Source: JBFWNG01 sp050251195
Lineage (GTDB): Bacteria; Bdellovibrionota_B; Oligoflexia; Oligoflexales; Oligoflexaceae
DNA length: 64,000 nt
Direction of reading: 5' to 3'
NCBI GenBank assembly: GCA_050251195.1
Contig: JBFWNG010000007.1
Coordinates: 118,867-182,866, forward strand
Made by a program: the position numbers and the translations under genes. Under the pieces are notes generated by a model, which searched no databases, was not told the origin of the DNA, and saw only the letters and a program-made list of their open reading frames with translations. The stretch's first letter is position 1, and the number at the start of each line of letters is the position of its first letter. Positions 27,034 through 35,398 of the stretch are shown one piece after another.

Positions 27034-27066
27034 AAAAAAAATGCCCGGCGCCTAATTTCGCCGGGC
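27034..27066 (-). terminator. Intrinsic terminator between convergent genes
   Basis: An 8-bp GC stem (GCCCGGCG / CGCCGGGC) with an 8-base loop is preceded on the plus strand by eight A residues. On the minus strand this is a classic stem followed by a U-run, so it terminates the 27090-27410 gene. For map, on the plus strand, the U-tract is poor. Confidence 0.8.
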
Positions 27067-27089
27067 TCAGACGACAAACACTCAGGAAA

Positions 27090-27410
27090 TTATTCCTTTT
27101 GGCTGTTCACCGCTTCTACAAAGCTTGCATATAGCTCAAGCTCTTGAAGCGTTACCATGTCGGCATTTTTACCGTCTTTATCCAAACGCGCGAGCTTGTC
27201 GCTTAGATAGGCGGCAATTTCCTTGAGCATTTCCGTTTTGGAAGCCGCGGGATCAATAAGATCCCGCCGGATAAGCTCATTCATCACCGTTTCCGGGTCT
27301 GATAAAAGAGCTTTGTGAAGGGTCATCCGGACCTTCCGAAGCATTTTAATGTTCTCGAGGTTTTCGGAATCGATAGGAAAATCAACAACAACAGCAGAAT
27401 CAACAAGCAT
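27090..27410 (-). CDS. Small helical protein of unknown function
   Basis: From ATG 27410 the product is 106 aa, rich in Leu, Glu and Lys and predicted almost wholly helical, with no signal peptide. The longer frame starts at TTG 27425. No family recognised. It is closed by a clear terminator and lies alone between map and a YdeI-family gene. Confidence 0.5.
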   Translation of the reverse strand: MLVDSAVVVDFPIDSENLENIKMLRKVRMTLHKALLSDPETVMNELIRRDLIDPAASKTEMLKEIAAYLSDKLARLDKDGKNADMVTLQELELYASFVEAVNSQKE

Positions 27411-27565
27411 GAGCAACCACCACAACTACAGATTTTTTCCCGGGTCTCCGTGACCCTTCGAAGACCGTTAAAGCAACCGCCATGCCAGCCGAATCCGTGC
27501 CTAACCTCTTTATTTCACTAGAATAGTAATGTCTAACAATTGGTCACCCGAATACAAAGGAACCG

Positions 27566-28147
27566 TTACCGGTCATTCATCCCCTTGCCTTCGAGTATGC
27601 GCGGCATGCATTTTTCAATTCGAGCCTGGCGGGTCGCCGATTGCTTGGCGCTGGAAAAGTGAAAGATATACGCCCTCTGACGCCCAGGCGTTAGCGAATA
27701 GAAGGCCTTCTTAAACTTAGGCTTCTTAGCAAACATCTCCTTTAGTTCATCGGGTACAGGTTGTGGCCTTGCCTTAAACTCGACTTTCTTACCCGAGTCC
27801 TCAATCGCCATTGCCTCCTTGATATAGGCTTTGATAGTCGGCGTGAGTTTCACGATGTCTTGAACAGATCCGAATTCGAACCTTCGGCCAGCTTGGGAGT
27901 TGGGGCCATTGTCGACCAACACGCCCTTTGGATCTTTGAGCAGTGAGCCTTTGAAGAACATCATCGCAAGGCAGCGCTTAAACGGTTGGATGATGGTTAC
28001 ATTGCCACCATTGTAGCTATAACAGGGGAGGTTCCATTTCAGGTTTTCTTCTAGTTTTGTCTTGAGGAGGATAGTTCGAAGCTTTTCAATCTCGTCCTGC
28101 CATTGCTTCGACTTTTTCAAAAATTTATCAACATCTGGATTGGCCAC
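27566..28147 (-). CDS. YdeI/OmpD-associated family protein (DUF1801 domain)
   Basis: The 193-aa protein has an N-terminal DUF1801-like domain (LKWNLPCYSYNGG, MMFFKGSLLKDP) and the C-terminal YdeI signature: LTPGRQRAYIFHFSSAKQS, then the RIEK and P-x-IL-x-GKG segments. Members are linked to stress and antimicrobial peptide tolerance, but the molecular role is unclear. It starts 3 bases after the NFU gene stop, at the end of a tightly packed four-gene series with cyoE. Confidence 0.85.
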   Translation of the reverse strand: MANPDVDKFLKKSKQWQDEIEKLRTILLKTKLEENLKWNLPCYSYNGGNVTIIQPFKRCLAMMFFKGSLLKDPKGVLVDNGPNSQAGRRFEFGSVQDIVKLTPTIKAYIKEAMAIEDSGKKVEFKARPQPVPDELKEMFAKKPKFKKAFYSLTPGRQRAYIFHFSSAKQSATRQARIEKCMPRILEGKGMNDR

Positions 28148-28150
28148 GAA

Positions 28151-28372
28151 CTACCCCAACATAATGTCTTCGATTTCCGGGAATTTCTCCTTAAGTATGG
28201 GAACAATGCCGTTAAAGAGCGTGATTTGACTGGAGGGGCAGCCGGAGCAGCCGCCGAAAAGTTTGATGGTGAGAATGCCGTCGTCAAAACCGACGAGCTG
28301 GCACCTACCCGCATGCAGGGCAAGCTGCGGATTAATCTCGTTTTCAATCACTTTTTGAATTTGCTCTAGCAT
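28151..28372 (-). CDS. NFU/NifU C-terminal domain Fe-S scaffold
   Basis: A 73-aa single-domain NFU protein. The cluster-binding CxxC is in FGGCSGCPSS. Such proteins hold a 4Fe-4S cluster and hand it to apo-enzymes. I chose ATG 28372, matching the usual NFU N-terminus; a longer frame from TTG 28423 would overlap the dehydrogenase stop. QueG and the ferredoxin-like protein in this window are possible clients, but that is only inference. Confidence 0.9.
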   Translation of the reverse strand: MLEQIQKVIENEINPQLALHAGRCQLVGFDDGILTIKLFGGCSGCPSSQITLFNGIVPILKEKFPEIEDIMLG

Positions 28373-28419
28373 GAAAATTCTCGTTGATACTTCGAAATAT
28401 AATGCCGACCTGGGGAAAA

Positions 28420-29361
28420 TCAACCGTAAAATCTCTTAATGGCCTCGATGACGCTCTTTGCCATGGCCTCCCGGGCTTCCCTGGTACCAGCGGCAATGTG
28501 TGGGGTACCTATAAAATTATCTAAAGAATATAGGTCTTTGTCCAGAAGGGGCTCCTCCTGGAAAACATCGAGTGCCGCCCCCCGGATGGTTTTGTTTTTT
28601 AGGGCAGTTTTCAGGTCCTCTTGAGCTATTACCCCGCCGCGGCTTGTATTAATCAAATAGGCGTTGGACTTCATGAGCGACAGCTTCTCGCCGTTGATAA
28701 GGCATCGCGTGGCAGCGGTCAGGGGAACATGAAGCGTGCAGACGTCCGAGCTTTTGAGGAGGGTATCGAGATCCACCTGGACGCCTTCAACCGAGGCGAG
28801 TTCGGAACCTTTGTCGAGAATATCGGTCCCTTGAACTGTGCAGCCAAAGGCACGGACCAACCTGCCGACCCGTAACCCGATATTGCCAAAGCCTACGATC
28901 CCAACCGTGAGGGACCCCAAGTCCCTTCCACCGTCCTTGCGCCAGTCTCCTTGGCCGAGCAGCTTCGAGGTCAATCCGATATTCCGCACCAATGACAGCA
29001 TTAGGCCAAGGGTATGTTCGGCAACGCTATCCGCGTTGACCCCCGCGGAATAGGACAGGGTAACGCCCGCTCGTTGACAGGCCTCCACATCAACATTATC
29101 AAGGCCGACGCCGTATTTGGCGACCATTTTGAGGTTAGGCACACGCCCCAACAAGGCGGCAGAGACGGTTTCCTTCCCGACGACGAGACCAGAGGAACTG
29201 CTGAGGAGTTCAGCCAAGAGACTTTCGGTGCAGAGTTTGGAAAGATCCCGAAACGTGATTTGAAAATCTGCCAGCTCCTTGGAAAGCATTTCCCTTAGCC
29301 AGTCGTTTCGACAGATGGTTTCAGCGCTAACGGCTATCTTGCGGCTGTGAGCGCGACTCAA
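28420..29361 (-). CDS. D-2-hydroxyacid dehydrogenase, phosphoglycerate dehydrogenase-like
   Basis: A 313-aa NAD-dependent enzyme with the Rossmann motif VGFGNIGLRVGRL, the conserved Arg region (NTSRGGVI), DVFQEEP and the catalytic His in GTPHIAAGT. It lacks the C-terminal ACT domain of full SerA, so it may act on 3-phosphoglycerate or another 2-hydroxyacid. The start is TTG, overlapping the cyoE stop by 4 bases (TTGA); no ATG or GTG is available near the family N-terminus. Confidence 0.88.
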   Translation of the reverse strand: MSRAHSRKIAVSAETICRNDWLREMLSKELADFQITFRDLSKLCTESLLAELLSSSSGLVVGKETVSAALLGRVPNLKMVAKYGVGLDNVDVEACQRAGVTLSYSAGVNADSVAEHTLGLMLSLVRNIGLTSKLLGQGDWRKDGGRDLGSLTVGIVGFGNIGLRVGRLVRAFGCTVQGTDILDKGSELASVEGVQVDLDTLLKSSDVCTLHVPLTAATRCLINGEKLSLMKSNAYLINTSRGGVIAQEDLKTALKNKTIRGAALDVFQEEPLLDKDLYSLDNFIGTPHIAAGTREAREAMAKSVIEAIKRFYG

Positions 29362-30272
29362 TAAATACTCATCACACGGTCGATGGTGAGAGATACAAAA
29401 ACGCCTAGGATAAACAATAAGGAGAAGTAGAAGACGCCCATGGCCATGCTTTCGTCCTTACTGCGAAGGAGACGGTAGGCCAGCTGACAAAATCTTAGTG
29501 TCAACAAGCCGCTCACAGCCAGGTAGAAGTATCCTGCAGCGCCGAAATACCAGAGACTGGCAACGGCAGGGATAAGAAGAATTGTATACGCGAAAATGTT
29601 GTTCTTTGTCACTCTCACGCCCTTGACGGAAGGCAGCATAGGAATGCCGGCCGATTTATAATCGTCCTTGTATTTGATCGCCAAAGCCCAGAAATGCGGC
29701 GGCGTCCATAAGAAGATTACAAGAAACAGAACCCATGCCGGCCAACCGATGTTTTGCGTCACCGCTGCCCAACCGATCAAAGGTCCCACGGATCCGGCGG
29801 CCCCACCGATAACAATATTCTGCACAGTCCGAGGTTTGAGGTACATCGTGTAAGCAAGGACGTAAAAAGCATTCGCGCCTACGGCGATCCAAGCTGCCAG
29901 GGGCGATGAAAGCGAAAAGAGAAGAACAAAAGAAGATATACCAAGGATTGAAGCAATGATTACGGCAGACTGCGGACTAACCGCGCCCAACGGGAGCGGA
30001 CGGCCTTTGGTCCTTTCCATGATCGAGTCGTAACGAATATCGATAAGGTGGTTAAACATGCCGGCAGAGGACGTTGCCAAGAATGTGCCGAGTAAAGTCG
30101 CCATGGCAAGCAAGGGCGCCGGCAAAGTGTGTTCGGCCATGATAAGCGAGGGGATTACAGTGATGACGACGAACATCCCAATCGAGGGCTTCATCATAAT
30201 CCCGTAAGATCTAAGACTTTCCGCCCAAGAATCAGGTTTGGTTGCGGATGATGCGTAGGATGGTGCCTTCAA
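29358..30272 (-). CDS. cyoE: Protoheme IX farnesyltransferase (heme O synthase)
   Basis: CyoE/CtaB adds a farnesyl group to heme B, giving heme O for terminal oxidases. This 304-aa integral membrane UbiA-family protein has about eight or nine membrane segments. It has the prenyl-diphosphate motif NHLIDIRYDSIMERTKGRPLP and the second motif around LWTPPHFWALAIKYKDDY. The start appears to be TTG, with GAGG upstream. No oxidase subunit genes are adjacent, although a 49-aa membrane protein lies just upstream. Confidence 0.95.
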   Translation of the reverse strand: MKAPSYASSATKPDSWAESLRSYGIMMKPSIGMFVVITVIPSLIMAEHTLPAPLLAMATLLGTFLATSSAGMFNHLIDIRYDSIMERTKGRPLPLGAVSPQSAVIIASILGISSFVLLFSLSSPLAAWIAVGANAFYVLAYTMYLKPRTVQNIVIGGAAGSVGPLIGWAAVTQNIGWPAWVLFLVIFLWTPPHFWALAIKYKDDYKSAGIPMLPSVKGVRVTKNNIFAYTILLIPAVASLWYFGAAGYFYLAVSGLLTLRFCQLAYRLLRSKDESMAMGVFYFSLLFILGVFVSLTIDRVMSIY

Positions 30273-30440
30273 AGTGCCTAAGCCTCATAAACTTTTTTTA
30301 AACAGGTACTGTATAAAAAAAGATATTAAAAATATCAATAACGTATTAGCCGATCGCGTCGTTTTCCCAGAGGGAACACTGCACTTCTCCTAGACAGGGA
30401 TGGCTCCGGGAAGGGGCAAGAGCAGAGGCTGCACCGCTTT

Positions 30441-30452
30441 GCGGCTAGCCGC
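30441..30452. repeat. 12-base perfect palindrome
   Basis: GCGGCTAGCCGC lies 3 bases beyond the stop of the 49-aa membrane protein gene. There is no U-tract on either strand. Confidence 0.4.
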
Positions 30453-30454
30453 GA

Positions 30455-30604
30455 TTAGTATTCAATCACAGGAGAGGCCACACCAATCCAGATGGGAAAA
30501 TAAACGCATAAGAAGAAAAGTACAGGAAATAAAAACATGATGAGAGCAAGTTGTAACCAACCCGCAGACTCAAGCTCTTCATTTGACTTTTGTGGCTTGT
30601 CCAT
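30455..30604 (-). CDS. 49-aa single-span membrane protein
   Basis: The ATG is at 30604, with AGGAGA seven bases upstream on the minus strand, and the stop is TAA at 30455-30457. The protein starts with a charged segment (MDKPQKSNEELESAG), then one hydrophobic span (LALIMFLFPVLFFLCVYFP) with Trp on both sides, and ends VIEY. It lies 65 bases after the lytic transglycosylase gene and 182 bases before cyoE, all on the same strand. Small one-span proteins near heme/oxidase genes are sometimes oxidase assembly or accessory subunits; here that is only a guess. Confidence 0.7.
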   Translation of the reverse strand: MDKPQKSNEELESAGWLQLALIMFLFPVLFFLCVYFPIWIGVASPVIEY

Positions 30605-30669
30605 AACACTTTCTCCTGTCCTGATGCCTAATTTTATGACACATGGGCCTCGAAAAATAAATACTTTTT

Positions 30670-33072
30670 CTAGCGGGCGCGCAATTCCCTCTCCGGAGCC
30701 ATCGAGGCGACCTTGGCCTTATCCCAGCCATGGGAGAGAATTCGATAAATGCGCGCGTTGCGACGAACCTTCATAACGTAATCCTTGGTTTCGGAGAACG
30801 GAATGAGTTCCACCCAGACCAGGTTATCCTGGTAATTTCGTTTCTTGAGCCAGATATCCACAACATATTCACCGGCGTTGTAGGCGCCGAACATCGCAGA
30901 CTCGTTGTCGTTGTAACGAGTGTGCAGATCCTTCAAATAGAGACTTGCAACTTCGATATTCACGGAAGGATCTTTAAGCATCTTGCGGATCTCCGTGGCC
31001 GACCCGCCTGAGGAAATGTATCTTTTTGCCGTTGGAGGTATAAGCTGCATAAGGCCGACGGCTCCAGCAGGACTCTCGGCATCGTGTTGAAATGCGCTCT
31101 CCTGCCGCGTGATGCCGTACAGGATCTCTTTTGAAACCCCAGTTTTTACAGCATTGGCATCATATACTTTTTCAAAGGGTTCGGGAAAATACACACGCAT
31201 CTGATCGGGATAAGCCTCCCAGAAATCGCCGCGGAACAACGTGCTCAACTCGTATGTCGTTAGGATTCCGCTTCTGAAGTTGCCGTTATGGTAATTGAGG
31301 CGGCTGAGATAGACGTATAGGTCCAAGTTTTCCTTGTCGCGGATACTATGAGCGCCTTTCATATAGGCCGTTAGTTCGTCTATCGCGAGCTGAGCCAAAT
31401 GCGGTATGCGAGCAGCGACCAAGATTTGGGAGCGGATAAGGTATCTACTTCCGGTCTTGTTGTCATACAAAGCATCTAAATCAAAATCACGTTCCTGCAG
31501 TTCGTAAGATTGGTCAGAACTAAAGGCTCCTTGCTGCGCGATCAGGTTGTCGTCAGCGGCTAAATCGGCGTCTTCGACGGCGATTAAGGAATAATATTCA
31601 AGTGGAAACTCCTTCGTGAGCATTTCAATGAATTCTTGGCTTTTGTCTTCGTTCTTCTGGTGTTTGTAAGTATGAGCGAGCCAGAAAAGCATTTGGGACT
31701 TTCTCGAACTTTCCTTTTCGAGTTGAGGAAGCGCCTTCTCCCAGTTTTGAATAGCCAGTGCGAAATTGTTTTCCATATAAGGATAGAACCCAAGATACCA
31801 CCAGAACCTTTCCCGCCACTCGGGTTTGAGAACAGGTATTTCTGAACCCTTGACAGCCCACGCATAGGCGTCCTTAAAATCGTTTTTCTCTACGGCCACT
31901 CGAAACGCCAGAATATGATATGCTTCGGCAAGATATTCATAAAAAGCCTCGAGATCCTTCTGGCTTTGTTTTCCACCCAAATCAGCTTTTATCAGATCGA
32001 TAGCCTTGAGGGCGTACCGCCGACCTTCGACATAATCGCCAACAAGGGCTTGATAGCGGGAAGCCCAGAGCACGTGATTGATTTTTCGTTGGTCAAAAGC
32101 GGCCTTTGAATCGCCTAAATCTGCGGGCTTTATTGACTTAGCGTCAAACAGCGCGACAAGCTTCTTGTAGGCACCCGCCGCGTCAGCTCGCCGACCTGTA
32201 ATCCTATAGAGATACGTTATCCGTTCATATGAAAGAACGACAAAAGCGTTGTAAGCCGAAGAATCGTCCAGAGATCGAACAGCCTCTTGATAAAACTCTG
32301 CCGCCATTTGTGCTGAATTGAGGCAGTCCGCGACGGCAGCTTCGAAGTATTTAGTGAGTCCGCTCCCTAAATCCAAGATCCATCGTTCCCAAGATTCTTT
32401 CTTATTGGAAACCTTAATTTTATCTCGAGCGGAGCAATACGACTTGATCGTTGCCTTGAGCAAAGGATCCTTGGAGGGAATCCGCTCGGAAGGGGCATCA
32501 GGAATGTTTGTGAGCAGAAGCTTTTCTGACCCTGTGGAGAGCGCCGGAAACTTCTTAAGGATGAATTCCTTGATAGCTTGTTCGCTACCAAATCCGTTGT
32601 CACTCATGTGACGGCTTATTTTCCCGACCTTGGTCTCTTCGTTGACCTTAGTTACGACAGCTGCCAGCGTTGGATTGGGACCTGAAGAATCTACGACGCT
32701 CTCGATATATTTATCAAAGGCGTAAACCCCAAATTTACCGGGCGCAACCTTCAGAGCTTCTATCCAAGCCTTCTGAGCGGCTTTTGAGTCTCCGTCCTTT
32801 TCCGTTTTTTCTGCCTTAAGAATAAGCGCGATGTCAGTAGTCAGTTCCTTCCATGTCTTCTCAGAATCAACTATGGCGTGGAGCCTATCGAGATCGGATT
32901 GAGCCGACCGAACCGGTCCCGCTTCCGTCGGGGGGGGAGGCAACTCCTCGTCAAATCGCTTCGGATCTGAAGAGCAAGCAACGATCGCAATACCCAAAAA
33001 GATAGAACCTATAGAACCGCGGATCAATCCGTTATTTAAAGTTATCGTTCTTTGCAAACTGCAACTCTTCAA
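30670..33072 (-). CDS. Soluble lytic murein transglycosylase-type lipoprotein
   Basis: An 800-aa protein. The N-terminus carries a lipobox IVAC (near residue 33), then a Pro-rich linker. A long helical/TPR-like superhelix (~100-600) resembles Slt70. The C-terminal SLT domain has catalytic Glu in TRQESAFQ, then GAVGLMQLIPPTAK and the AYNAGEYVV motif. It cleaves peptidoglycan glycan strands to 1,6-anhydro products in the periplasm. Two starts are possible: TTG 33072 (overlapping the ferredoxin gene by 41 bases) or TTG 33027. Confidence 0.9.
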   Translation of the reverse strand: MKSCSLQRTITLNNGLIRGSIGSIFLGIAIVACSSDPKRFDEELPPPPTEAGPVRSAQSDLDRLHAIVDSEKTWKELTTDIALILKAEKTEKDGDSKAAQKAWIEALKVAPGKFGVYAFDKYIESVVDSSGPNPTLAAVVTKVNEETKVGKISRHMSDNGFGSEQAIKEFILKKFPALSTGSEKLLLTNIPDAPSERIPSKDPLLKATIKSYCSARDKIKVSNKKESWERWILDLGSGLTKYFEAAVADCLNSAQMAAEFYQEAVRSLDDSSAYNAFVVLSYERITYLYRITGRRADAAGAYKKLVALFDAKSIKPADLGDSKAAFDQRKINHVLWASRYQALVGDYVEGRRYALKAIDLIKADLGGKQSQKDLEAFYEYLAEAYHILAFRVAVEKNDFKDAYAWAVKGSEIPVLKPEWRERFWWYLGFYPYMENNFALAIQNWEKALPQLEKESSRKSQMLFWLAHTYKHQKNEDKSQEFIEMLTKEFPLEYYSLIAVEDADLAADDNLIAQQGAFSSDQSYELQERDFDLDALYDNKTGSRYLIRSQILVAARIPHLAQLAIDELTAYMKGAHSIRDKENLDLYVYLSRLNYHNGNFRSGILTTYELSTLFRGDFWEAYPDQMRVYFPEPFEKVYDANAVKTGVSKEILYGITRQESAFQHDAESPAGAVGLMQLIPPTAKRYISSGGSATEIRKMLKDPSVNIEVASLYLKDLHTRYNDNESAMFGAYNAGEYVVDIWLKKRNYQDNLVWVELIPFSETKDYVMKVRRNARIYRILSHGWDKAKVASMAPERELRAR

Positions 33073-33400
33073 CCGGCCGACCGCCTATGAGATGTGACTG
33101 AATAATAGCTTCTAGTTTTTGCTCGTCGAGAAATCGGTACCAAGTGCCTTCAGGATAGACTACGGCGATAGGGCCGTCGGCACAAATCCTCAAACAGTGA
33201 ACTTTGGTCCTATATACCAATGAACATTGCACACTGCTGTTCGAGAGTTCCTTGAGTCGGGACTTCAGAAACTTCCATAGTCCCTCGCCCTTCTCGCTGT
33301 CGCAACACTTTGGACCCGCGCATAAGAGAATATGACGATTGTAATTCGTCACATTGTTCTTCGCTGCCGCCCTATCGCTTGGATACGACCTACTTTCCAT
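33032..33400 (-). CDS. Thioredoxin-fold 2Fe-2S ferredoxin
   Basis: The 122-aa protein has the (2Fe-2S) ferredoxin pattern of the thioredoxin-like class: HILLCAGPKCC near the start, KVHCLRICADGPI in the middle and VVYPEGTWY after it. It probably carries one electron for an unknown partner. The ATG overlaps the end of the upstream GHMP kinase gene by 11 bases, and its own end overlaps the transglycosylase gene, so the three are likely one unit. Confidence 0.88.
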   Translation of the reverse strand: MESRSYPSDRAAAKNNVTNYNRHILLCAGPKCCDSEKGEGLWKFLKSRLKELSNSSVQCSLVYRTKVHCLRICADGPIAVVYPEGTWYRFLDEQKLEAIIQSHLIGGRPVEELQFAKNDNFK

Positions 33401-34412
33401 AAGATATTTCCAAACCGGACCGGGCGATCCCGGTGCTTAGTACTTGTATGCTGTGTTCAGCAAGGCTCTTCGCAATGGTGTCCTTTTTCGCAGGATCGCA
33501 GAAGACGGCAACAACTCCGCCGCCGCCGGCACCGCACACGCGACTAAAGGTAGCACCAAAGCTTTTCGATAAGCTATCTATCTTTTCTGTTTCTGGTGTC
33601 GCAATGTCGGGCCACAGTTGCTTGCGCAGCTGCCACTCTTCTTTCGAGCAAGATACGAGCGAATCCCAATCGCCCTTCAGAACTGAAGCGGCGGCTTTCT
33701 CAGCGAGCTCTCCTATGTTGTTCAGGGATTGAACAATCTGTTTGTCGCCGTCGAATACTCTTCGAAAAATTGCCCAATTGTTTAGAGAGGAATCGCGGCT
33801 CTTTCCGCTGTAGCAGAGTATCAAGCGCGCTTCGAGGTTCTCAAGTTGAGCGGGATTGACGGTGGTTACCCGGACCAAGCCCGGCTCATAGTTGAGAATA
33901 TTCACTCGGCCGCGTACAGCTCCCCAGTAATCCTGACAACCGGTCGGCGACCAAATAAGTCTCGTTTCAATGTCTTGGACAGTGCGTACCAGTTCCGATT
34001 CTGGCAAGAAATCACCTCCTGCCAACTCCCGCTTGACGGCTTCCAAGGCGCGAAACAACGCAATCGCAAGAGCTGAAGAACCGCCTATTCCCGCGCCCTT
34101 TGGCGACTTTCCTTCCATGACTATTTTGAGGGGCGGCAATTTTTGATTCCAAATATGTTTTAAAACCAATGTTGCCAACGGCAGCGTTTGAGACTTCATG
34201 AGAGCCTGCCAGTCGCCGGTAAAGCCCGAGCCTTGATCGACGCTCGAGATATCCCAACCACTATTGGCAATACTGGCTTTCACCGTCGCCGGGAGATTAA
34301 TTCCAACGTTGACCGTCGCCTTATGGTCCAAAACTTGTTGAAGGCAGGTCAGGTCCAAAGTGCCCCCCACCAAGTCTACCCGCGTAGGCGCCTTTGCCAG
34401 AACAAACTCCAT
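33390..34412 (-). CDS. GHMP-family sugar/small-molecule kinase
   Basis: The 340-aa ATP-dependent kinase has the N-terminal substrate segment APTRVDLVGGTLDL, the GHMP phosphate loop PKGAGIGGSSALAIAL and the C-terminal motif CGAGGGGVVAVF. It is closest in pattern to the heptose 7-phosphate / galactokinase-mevalonate group, which phosphorylates sugars or isoprenoid precursors. No sugar-pathway genes flank it, so the substrate is open. AAGGGG lies upstream of the ATG. Confidence 0.85.
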   Translation of the reverse strand: MEFVLAKAPTRVDLVGGTLDLTCLQQVLDHKATVNVGINLPATVKASIANSGWDISSVDQGSGFTGDWQALMKSQTLPLATLVLKHIWNQKLPPLKIVMEGKSPKGAGIGGSSALAIALFRALEAVKRELAGGDFLPESELVRTVQDIETRLIWSPTGCQDYWGAVRGRVNILNYEPGLVRVTTVNPAQLENLEARLILCYSGKSRDSSLNNWAIFRRVFDGDKQIVQSLNNIGELAEKAAASVLKGDWDSLVSCSKEEWQLRKQLWPDIATPETEKIDSLSKSFGATFSRVCGAGGGGVVAVFCDPAKKDTIAKSLAEHSIQVLSTGIARSGLEISYGK

Positions 34413-34482
34413 GGTGCAAACCCCTTTTTTTTACCCTACAATGATATCTATAAATGTTACTAAAAGGGAACGAGAAACCGGG

Positions 34483-34998
34483 ATGACTGAGAGTGTCGTA
34501 AGAAATCAACTCCGCGCTTGCTATTGGAATAGCGAAAAAAAATTTTTTGGAATTAACAAAGCTCTCCTTGAAAAGCACTTAAAATCGGTCGGCAGACAGC
34601 TTCTCTTGAAGGAAATTTCCACATTAGAAGAAATGTCTTTGTCGCCTTGCGATATTCTCATTGTCGCTTCGGACCATGTTCCTCACGACAAGTTTGCAGG
34701 ATGGCTAACTTCGATCCAAAATAAGATAATTAAGAATAACGGAATTTGGGTGCCTGCGATTTTTGTTTCGAGCTGTAGTTTCGAGAATTTGCTCGAGTTG
34801 CTCAAAACCGTTTACCAGAGCAACTTTTATTTTGACGTCGTCGCCTCTGAGCATTTGGATTCTCTACCGATTCGCGTCGCCAATCTATTGCGCATCCATG
34901 ACCATCTTCATGAACTTCAACGCTACGAAAAGCAATATAACACTTTGCAAGCAGACGTAAAAAAGCTAGAAGAAAAACTCCGAAATTTTGAGAGCTAA
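34483..34998 (+). CDS. Degenerate receiver-like protein with C-terminal coiled coil
   Basis: I chose ATG 34483 (171 aa); the longer frame from 34360 runs through the divergent promoter. The order of strands resembles a response-regulator receiver: CDILIVASDHV (central strand), VPAIFVSS (fourth strand), then FDVVASEHLDSLPIRVANLL like the last helix. The acidic pocket and a phosphoacceptor Asp are not evident, so it would be a pseudo-receiver. Residues ~140-171 form a coiled coil (LQADVKKLEEKL). It sits 5 bases before a 92-aa unknown gene. Confidence 0.55.
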   Translation: MTESVVRNQLRACYWNSEKKFFGINKALLEKHLKSVGRQLLLKEISTLEEMSLSPCDILIVASDHVPHDKFAGWLTSIQNKIIKNNGIWVPAIFVSSCSFENLLELLKTVYQSNFYFDVVASEHLDSLPIRVANLLRIHDHLHELQRYEKQYNTLQADVKKLEEKLRNFES

Positions 34999-35003
34999 AG
35001 ACG

Positions 35004-35282
35004 ATGAGTATCTTGGATCTTGATGCACTAGGCGATCTTGATCTTATTACGCACTACGTGCTGGAATGTCGCGGCAAAGGCCTTTTCTTGCCGTATGACG
35101 AGCACGACCTTATTGTCAACTGGCTGCGCCACTCCAAAGACGCCAATCGCTTGCTCATAATTTTGTCCGACCTCTTGCCTCCTTTTTTTGACGGCAGGAC
35201 CGCGAAACCTAAATCACTTCGGCGCATCAACACCAAGGTTTTGAAAAAGATCAAAGAATACAATATGTATAATCCCTTTTGA
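35004..35282 (+). CDS. 92-aa protein of unknown function
   Basis: A small cytosolic-looking protein beginning MSILDLDALGDLDL. It has a helical N-terminal half (LITHYVLECRGKG) and a basic C-terminus ending in KKIKEYNMYNPF. I do not recognise a family. It follows the pseudo-receiver gene by 5 bases, so the two are probably co-expressed and may act together. Confidence 0.55.
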   Translation: MSILDLDALGDLDLITHYVLECRGKGLFLPYDEHDLIVNWLRHSKDANRLLIILSDLLPPFFDGRTAKPKSLRRINTKVLKKIKEYNMYNPF

Positions 35283-35309
35283 CGCAACCAAACAGTCGAG
35301 CTAAAACAC

Positions 35310-35326
35310 TTTGACAATTTGTCAAA
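35310..35326. promoter_or_regulatory. Candidate operator overlapping the trxA -35 element
   Basis: A perfect 7-bp inverted repeat, TTTGACA / TGTCAAA with a 3-base centre, contains the TTGACA of the predicted trxA promoter. The symmetric layout suits a dimeric regulator that would block RNA polymerase. Confidence 0.45.
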
Positions 35327-35340
35327 CCTAGCGAATAAAT
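35311..35340 (+). promoter_or_regulatory. Candidate trxA promoter
   Basis: A consensus TTGACA is followed after 18 bases by ATAAAT. Initiation would fall near 35347, inside the left arm of the leader hairpin, giving a leader of about 50 bases. Confidence 0.5.
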
Positions 35341-35342
35341 AG

Positions 35343-35376
35343 TCGCTGGGGCGAAATTACATTTTCGTCCCAGCGA
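35343..35376 (+). promoter_or_regulatory. Hairpin in the trxA leader
   Basis: A 14-bp stem with one G-U wobble (TCGCTGGG paired with CCCAGCGA, continuing inward) with a 6-base loop lies just before the trxA AAAGGAG. There is no U-tract, so it is more likely an mRNA-stabilising or regulatory leader structure than a terminator. Confidence 0.45.
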
Positions 35377-35398
35377 AGTACCTAAAGGAGAGTTTTAA

